From positions 1,121,001 to 1,185,000 of the forward strand of contig NC_087117.1 in assembly GCF_963855985.1 (NCBI RefSeq): 64,000 nucleotides of DNA, in the 5' to 3' direction. How positions within the stretch are numbered: position 1 is the stretch's first letter; each line of letters opens with the position of its first letter. Origin of the DNA: Ostrinia nubilalis. Its lineage: Eukaryota; Arthropoda; Insecta; Lepidoptera; Crambidae. Of this stretch, positions 51,201 to 60,200 are shown one piece after another. The notes below the pieces were generated by a model that saw only the letters and a list, made by a program, of their open reading frames with translations, made no database searches and was not told the DNA's origin. A program made the translations under genes and the position numbers.

Positions 51201-54200
51201 TCTTCTAAAGACACATTTTTGAGGTAAAAACTTTTCTTTAATGAAATGAAGTTTAGAACTAGGCTTTGGTACCAATGTTGGTGGGAAGTGGGGATGCATA
51301 CGTTTGCTAAGTGCTTGTCGCGGGAGGTGCGATTTATTTGATGCCGAGTGTAGTAAAAATTACATCTCATTTGAGTTAAAATAGTAAGACACGGGTCTTA
51401 ACGCGACGTTTATTAATGAGTTACATTATGTTCTCACGGCTTGACGTTTCGACTACTATGCTGCAGCCGTGTCACAAGCCGAAACGTCAAGCCGTGAGTA
51501 CATATGGGACTATTCCCACCTCTCGTTCCCACCGCTGCAACTCCTGTGTAGCCAGGATCTACAGCTTGACCGCCAATAACCCAACCAGTGAAGGTCAAGT
51601 TTGTCCCGGGGGAAAGTTAAACTGTCATTGGACTCGCAAAGACTGTAGCTAATTCAAATTTCAAATTCAAATTCAATAATTTATTTGCTAGAATAAATTT
51701 TTTGCTAGAATAATTTGCTAGTATAAATGTAGATTTAATAATACTCACAGTTAGCGCACATGATGCTTAACAGCCTCTGCAAGGCTTCAGGGTTCTCATG
51801 GATTATAGCCAACTGCAATATCTTTTGCAGATTCATCTGTAAAAAAGAATAATTCATCATTCTTGTGACCATCAACTTTAGGTCATTTACGCCCGTATTC
51901 ACAAACGATGCTTGCTTAAGTGAAGCAGCAAATCGAACGCACAGCGTTGAATAGAGCTCTGTGATTGGTTCGTGTGTCACCCTGTGTGTCCGCGCGCACT
52001 GTGAGACCTCATAGTAATGTTTGTGAATACGGGCGTTAGACTCCATTGCAGGAGCATGACCCTCTGATTTACTAAAGGCCAATGGAGATCAGATACGCAC
52101 AGTCAGCGTCAAATACACACATCGGCAGATTTAGCGGAACGGAAAAAAAGCATAAATATTAACATTTTTTTAGATAAAAAATGCCTAATTATGACCTTTT
52201 TTTAATTATATTCTAAATATGAAGAAAATAATTGCCAACAGGATATTTTTTTAATTAGTTTGTTTAATTACCCCATCAATAGTTTCGTTGAGTGTTTTGA
52301 ATTGAATGAAGCTGTTGCTAATATGGATTTATTTTACGTGAAAGTTGTTTTTTTCTGAGAATTTCGTTGTGGAAGCATTCAGTTACTTACAAGAGTTTAT
52401 TATGTCCAGCTTAGCACCGTCAGAAATCATTAAGGCAGATGAAATGAGAAGAAACGGTCATGCATACAGATCGACTGCCGTAAGACTTCGTCGATTAGTA
52501 TCGACGACTCATGGCAGTAACCAACGGTACAGATTAATCATTTCTGTCGTTAGGAGGATAAATCTGCCGGTGTGTGTAGTTCATGACGCCCAAAGTGGCC
52601 TAAAGTTTCCTTATTTCAATTGTAACAAAGACGTGTTGCGAACTTTTTGGCTACTTTGGGTGTCACGAACTATTTGACGAGCTTTGCTTAATTTTGAACT
52701 GGGGCGCAGTGTAAAAAGTCCAAGGATTTATTTACCTTATAAGAAGTACCTTCATCAGGGTTCGGTATATTCAAAGACAGCTTGTCCTTTAGTTGAGCTA
52801 TTGTATTTTCATTTTCATTGTTTGTTATGTAGTTGTTGTTGCCATATTTACCTAGAAATAAAAACCGTTTATTATTAAGTTATTTTGAAATTCAAGCATT
52901 TAAAAATCAAATGCATCAATCAATAAGTTAGCAACCACCAGCTACAATAAACGACTGAATCGCAACGATATATTCGTTCAGGTTCAGAATGCCCAATTCC
53001 CAAAATGTCCGACGGTTTCAAAATGTCCAATTCCCAAAAAGTCCTCATAACTTTTCTTAAAAAATGTGACAGATGGTGAATGTGGAGTGCTAGAGAGCTC
53101 CTTGGACATGTTAAAACTATATGGAACAAATCCATTTATAGTTTGGGGGTGCAATCGCAGATGATCACATAAAAACAGTAAGTAAGTAATGTATCAATTT
53201 GACATACATTTCCCAGATAGATTAGATTTTTGTGTTATTGTCAAAATGCGCGAAAAATATTAACTTTTCATAAGACAGGACAACGTCTGTTGGGTCTACT
53301 AGCAGGCCTGGCTCACTCCGCGCGGTACATCCGATAATTACCTACAGCGAAGCGCCCCGCCGGCGGGTATTATATCAGTCGAGTGTCACGCGCGCGCCCG
53401 TCAGGACGCTGGCGTGCGTTGTAGTACCTAATTCTATGATCGAAGTATTATTTAAAAATGGACATAAAGAGAAAGAAATATCATGCGGCGTTCGGGTGTT
53501 TAAATTCGAAAAGAAATCTACCGGATTTATCTTTTTTTTCGCTTCCCAAAGATGCTGAAAGGTATGTTGGCCATGTAGGTAATCAATAATTCTTAGGATA
53601 GTATAGGAACCTAACCTACCATGACTACTGCTCAGAATGCGTTCGTTCGTTTCAGCCAAATGACGTCCACTGCTGGACAAAGGCCTCTCCCAAGGTTTTC
53701 CGTAATGAATGCGTACTTACATACATACGTGTCATGAGGTACGTACCTCATGACATATAAGTAGATTAATTATTTGTTTCACTAGACAGCAATCCTAACA
53801 GCGTAAGAAGAGTTCAGAGGCACGCGATAGAAAGAGACAAAACTTGTAGGTGAATAAAATTGTAGGTACGTAGTGCTGTGCGAGCTGAATTCCACTGTAT
53901 CGCGTCGCAGCAAGACTAGCATTTATTTAAATCGTCTTGCGGAGTAATCCTTCTGTACCTGTACTATTACTTATTCTGTGCTACTAGTAAATTATAGAAA
54001 TAAACATTCTTAACTTAACTTTTTGACTAAGTATTTAGTCAATGTTTATGATGAAAGCAAAATGTCTACTTACCAATGAATATAATAACGTCTCTGTGTA
54101 GTATCTTCGATTCTTTATCTGTCGCGTGTTTGCGAGTTCGTAGTTTTTCTACCAAGTATAACAGCTGTGGAAAAATAATTATTTACACTATCTAAAACAA

Positions 54201-57200
54201 CAGTAATAGTAAAGGATTAGCCACACTGAGTGCGTTCTGCGGTCTACGGTCAATCAGTGAACGCAACCCGTGTCATTTATGAACAACATTGTCGGTCAAA
54301 GCAACGGTCAGCGATCAGACAAGATTTGCGTTCTTTGCTCGTGCCCGCACCGTCAGATTGCGTCAAAGGCACTTTTACATGTCCCAGTATTAATTAATTA
54401 TTAGTTATTATTAACTGCTTCGGGACAATAAATGGGCCAGCGCTGAGAAGAATAATAAAGATAAATAAAATAAAAAATAAAGAAGAAAAGCAGCAAGCAT
54501 TAATAAAGATAAATAAAGAAGCAGCGCAAGAAACTCAGTCACTATTACTAATACAAAACGAATAGAGACAGAAAACGTTGTTGTTCATATATGATGCGGG
54601 CTTCGTATAGCATATCTATACGAAATCACGAAATCTCAGAAACTACAAGTGCTAGGAGTCTCAAATTTTGCATAGGCCCCGCTAGTCCCTAATAATTTTA
54701 TTTCGTTTGAAATACTAACGTTCGTACTCACGTGGTCAAGTTTCGTGACGTCTAAATCTGGGTTGTCATTGATGATGGTCTCTAGTCTTTGGAGCGCTTG
54801 AATCAGCACCTTGGGTTCTACGTCGCTTCGCGTGAGTAAAATCTGTAAATAAAATAAATAATAAGAAAATGTTCAATTTTCTGCTGACAGTCTTTTTATA
54901 AGCTTAAGTTCATAGTATTTTTTTTTTGGAAACAAATTTAATTTAAAAATACTTATGAATACGAAAGTAACTTTGACTGTCAAAAGATACAAGGCTTTGG
55001 GAAATTAAATAATGTTACAATGACAAAACTAAATTAAGAATAGATGAAAACTTTTTTATGCGCGTTCAATCAATAATTTCTAATGTTGGCGATATTTAAA
55101 GCTTTTGTTCATTAATTTATTCAAAATCTTTATTGAAGAAACATACAGCCTTAATTTAGAAGATGTACCTAGTTGTTATATTGTAAAGAAAATAAAAAAG
55201 AAAATTACAAAACTGCGAATTTCTGAAATACCAAACGGGGAATAACTCGGGCTAAAGATGTAAATAAATAAGAAAGAAAAAAAAAATCTATACTCTATAC
55301 TAATATTATAAATGCGAAAGTAACTCTATCTGTCTGTCTCTCTTTCACGCTCAAACCACTGAACCGATTTTGATGAAATTTGGCATAGAGATAGTTTGAG
55401 TCCCGGGAAAGGACATAGGATAATTTTTATACCGGTTTTTGAAACAGGGACACGCGCGATAAAGTTTTTCTGTGACAGACAAAATTCCACACGGGCGAAG
55501 CCAACGGGCGGAAAGCTAGTATTAAATAAGAGAAAAATAAATACTTTCTAAACGGTATAGCCTGAACAGGAACATAAAAACCCTCGCCATGTTGCGGAAA
55601 ACTAATGGTACTAATTTCTTTTAATGGCAACAGTAACTGAAAACTTCATTGACATGTCACCTTGCATGTCAGTCTATTGCTGTCAAAGTGTAAACAAACT
55701 TTATTTTAAATGTGCGCAATTGGTTTTATGAATTAAATTGCTAAAATATTTTTATAGTCGTGAAAGAAAAGTGGTTCACAATGTGTTAAAGTATTTGTCG
55801 AAGAGAAATACTAAGGGTTCGGACAATATTTTCATTGAATAATGTTTCCGACAAAGGTTGTCAAATTGACTGACATGTTTATCGTATAGTACAGTCCACT
55901 ATGAAAATTAGCTGTGGTTTGTTCCAACTACCTATTTTTAAAAAAATTGTCACTTTCTAAGTGTTGAATTTTATGGGATTGGGAAAGAAGTACCGAGTTT
56001 GAAGCGTTCATGAGCAGACATTGCAGTTGAATATTTAAGTTCTGAATTTGATTATTGATGAATAATAAAATAAATTGTTCTAGCTCGATTGATGGTTTCA
56101 TTTAATTTATTTAAATCAGGTTACCTATAATAATATTTTTTCGTTAATTTATGAAAATATCAAATTAGCCCGTAATCCTGAATCCTGATACATAAAGTTA
56201 GCCTATTAATTTAACACAGGTACGACTGTACTCAGTGTTGCACTATCAAATGCGATTGACGCGCCTCTATGCCAGGGTTTTTATGTTCCTGGTCAGGCTA
56301 TAATTAATTTTATTATACCTCAATAGCAGCCAGTACGCTGTCAATTTCGACGTCATCTATTGGCGCGTGCACCAGCATGAAGCAAGCCTCGCACAGCGTC
56401 GCTTCATCTTGGCACTTGTCCACTCGGATCGACTGCGAACGATTGGAATTTAATAGTAATTACATTTTTTAGAAAATAATACTAGTAATTTGGATCTCAT
56501 CTTTGGAAACATGAATGTGACATAATGCTAATTCAATATATCATACGTTTCTGCAATTTATTACACCACAACATCCGATCATGACAAAAAAAAATTTCCG
56601 GCCCAGTCCCCCGGGACAAACTTGACCTTCATTGGTTGGGTTCTTATGACGGTCAAGCTGTAGATCCTGGCTACACAGGAGTTGCAGCGGTGGGAACGAG
56701 AGGTGGGAATAGTCCCGTACCCATAAATTACAATATCAAACCTCTCACCTTACAAATTTCTTCCAGACCGCCTCCCAAATGGTTGCCAGCAGCCGTGGCT
56801 ACACTGAGCACCGAACTGTGGACCGGCAGCCGCGGTAACAGCGCCAGTAAGCGACCGCAAGACAACTCGGTGTAGTCCTCACAAGGGTGGATGGTTAGGA
56901 CGTGGTACGTTAGGACTAGGAGGGAGCTTAATTTGTCTGGGAGTTGCTGGAACAAACATAATGATGGTTCAATGATGGTAGGTTTTATGCAAATTCTTTA
57001 TTATGTACTAGCTTTCCGCCCGCGACCTCGCTCACGTGGAATTTTGTCTGTCACAGAAAAACTTTATCGCGCGCGTCCCTGTTTCAAAAACCGGGATTAA
57101 AACTATCCTATGTATTTTCCCGGGACTCAAACTATCTTTTATAGAAGTATAGATAGTATGGATACATAGTATGAATGCCATTTAAATAAATAAATAAATA

Positions 57201-60200
57201 ATCTTTATTCACAAATATCATTTCCTGTGATGTAATAAACCACAGCTTCTGCACTAGGCTCGCAGCTAGCTTAATTTACGCTAGCTTAGACCCGTTTTCC
57301 AACAAGGCGGAGTGGTGCGAAAAAGTATTTTGAATAAACAATCAGATTTCACTTCTCTTCTCCGCTCCGCACAGCTCCGCTACACGGCCGCTGACAAATT
57401 CCATTAAAAAATTTGACAACCCGATACTTCTCGGCTTTGGTGGAAATCGGGCTTTATACAGGGCACATAAACACGCCCACGCGTAACCAGAATTAGTGGT
57501 TCCTTAAAAATTCGCAAAAAAAATTGTATTGGAAAATTAATTTTCGTGAAATCCTCCATACAAAACTCTAATTTCATAGGTAAGAACCTAATATAAGGCT
57601 GAGTATCTTTCATCTTATTTTAACTATAACAAACGTCAAAAATCTGTCAAACTTCAAACAAAAAGCAACGGTTATCGTTATAGTTACGGTAAAAGCTAGG
57701 TGGTGTAACTCAGCCTAAGTAGTTAAATCCGTTGTCTGGTATTTATAGGCTTGTGAAGTTTGGGGGTAGATGGCGTTATTACTGCATAAACTAACGAAAA
57801 TTCACTGCAATATAAAATGGCGACAATCCAATAAAAAAGAACATTACACATACCTCCAAATCTTCCTCTATCACGGCTTCCATAACCACGAACAAATATT
57901 CCATTATATCTTCAAATACCAGCTTAGATTTCATCAAGACGATGGAGTCTGTGCCATTCTTAGAGTCAAAAATCTCCTTCCATAGAGGCAAGAACTTGTC
58001 TATGGATTCCTCTATGGGTGATGACGTCGATTCGTTTATTAGAAGTGATACTGCCGTCTGAAAAAAGGACATAAATAAGTGAGGAGTTATAAAAAATTGG
58101 AATAAAGAAGGAACGGTCATTTTGGAAAGCATTGGGGGAGGCCTTTGTCCAGCAGTGGACATCCTGTGGCTGAGAAGTCGCTGGCAAAAGCTAGTAGAAT
58201 AAAAGCTAGTTTAACTTTCCCCCGGGACAAACTCCCATCACTATTTAGTCCCGGTCGCGCGAGGTGCGCGGAGTGTGGTCCGAGCAATCCGTAAGGCATT
58301 ATTGTAGTGTGCGTGTGCACTCATGGAGCATTAGCGTGTACCGATGACACTCAAACATTAGCGGAAAAATGGTGGGGCGCGTCCGAGTGGATGAAACGAT
58401 CTAAGCAAATCTGAATTCTCGCTGATATTTGACTGTCTCTATAACACCCTCCCGTGTCGTACCCATAAATCAGGCACTGACTGAAAACCGCATCAAAATC
58501 AGTTGCGTAGTTTTAAAGATCTAAGCATACATAGGGACAGACAGAAAGGAAAACGATTTTGTTTTATAATATGTAGTGATACGTACAGTCCTAACATCCT
58601 CGTGAGCGTTCATCAGTCCATGCACGGAGATGTCTCTTCTCTTGGACGAGGGTATGTTGTGGTGGAATAGCAGACAAGTCTGGAGGAGCTTGTCGCTGCC
58701 GGGAGCTGATGACTCTAGGCACCAGTGTATCTGAAATAAATAAATAAAAAAATTATTTATTGCCTTCGAACCATAATTATACATAGTGTAGGAGATTTGG
58801 GATAGGAATGGGATGGGATACCTTCGATATAGCTGACTCCGCAGGACGGTCCAAGCTTGGTTCTTCTTTCACTTTCACAAACACTTGAATTTTTATTGGA
58901 TTGGGTTTAGCGCGCGAGAGGATTTATTGGAATTGGTTTATTTTTGATACTTATTTCGTATTAACGCCCAGATAGGTAGGCGAAGCGGCGCGTTGCAATG
59001 CGAGAGCGAGACTGAAGGTGGAAGGGAGAGGATAGGGAAAGGACTGTCAGAGTGAGTGATAAAGAATAGTGTGACATGAGTTTGAATTGTATGAGGTTTC
59101 AATGCTGGCGCGTACATATCATATAGGTACGTTGAGTCTTGCAGCTACATAAGATACACCGAAGGCAATTGGACTTGGCTCACTCTACGTTGTAAGGATA
59201 AATATTATAGAAACAAACATTTATTACATGACACAGTCAAATTATTTATTAGCAAAGATTTTTTTTTATGCATAACAAGACAGGTATTTGACCACAAGGC
59301 ACCTGATGTTAAGTGAGATGCAGTCTAGGATGGTACATATCTGCCCTGTAAGTGCCTATTCACTCTCGCCTTGAAAAGGCCCGGATTAGAAACTTAGGCA
59401 CAATAATTCAGTTTTTTTAATAATGTTTATAATGTAGGTTTTCAGTTATAGGTACAGTCAGGGCCAAATAGTTCGTGACACCCAAAGTAGCCAAAAGTTC
59501 GCAACACGTCTTTGTTAAAATTGTTAACTTTTTGGCTACTTTGGGCGTCACAACAAACTATTTCTGTTTAACATTATCAGCACGCAAAATTTCTATTAGA
59601 AACTCACTATCACAATATAAGTCAATTCGCGTGTCATTGTATTGGTGAGTCTTAAAAAAATATGACGCGCATCAGTCGCATTCCATCTTACTAGCGCCAA
59701 AAATGTACTAGTCACAGCACTAACTCACATCAACCTTGTCTAAAGCCCGGTCTGTGAGCACGTAGAATTTTGTCCAATGACCCCAAGCTACCCATCCTTA
59801 TCGCTCGCGCGTAATTATATTGCTATCGCGCTCGCACACTCACTGTGGGCGCCCGTCGCACAGTCGCGATAAATTCTACGTGCTCACAGACCAGACTATT
59901 GATTATACTAGATTTTATGTAGATTGTTGTCTTCTGTACATACAATAAGGTACTAAAGAAGGTGCTGTCTTCTTTTAAATAGTCGGGTAAAACACTCACC
60001 GCATCAGCCTTGTCTATGGACACGCCGCCTCGCTTCACTTCATACGCCAACGCGCAGCAGTCGCATTCAGAAGCCGCACTGTCACTAGTCCCAGCTATAA
60101 CATCACTACTAGTCCCAGCTACGACGTCACTACTAGTCCCACTAGTTACAGAACAGTACTTTAGTATACGAAGAGCGATATATTTAGTGCGGATTTGCAC

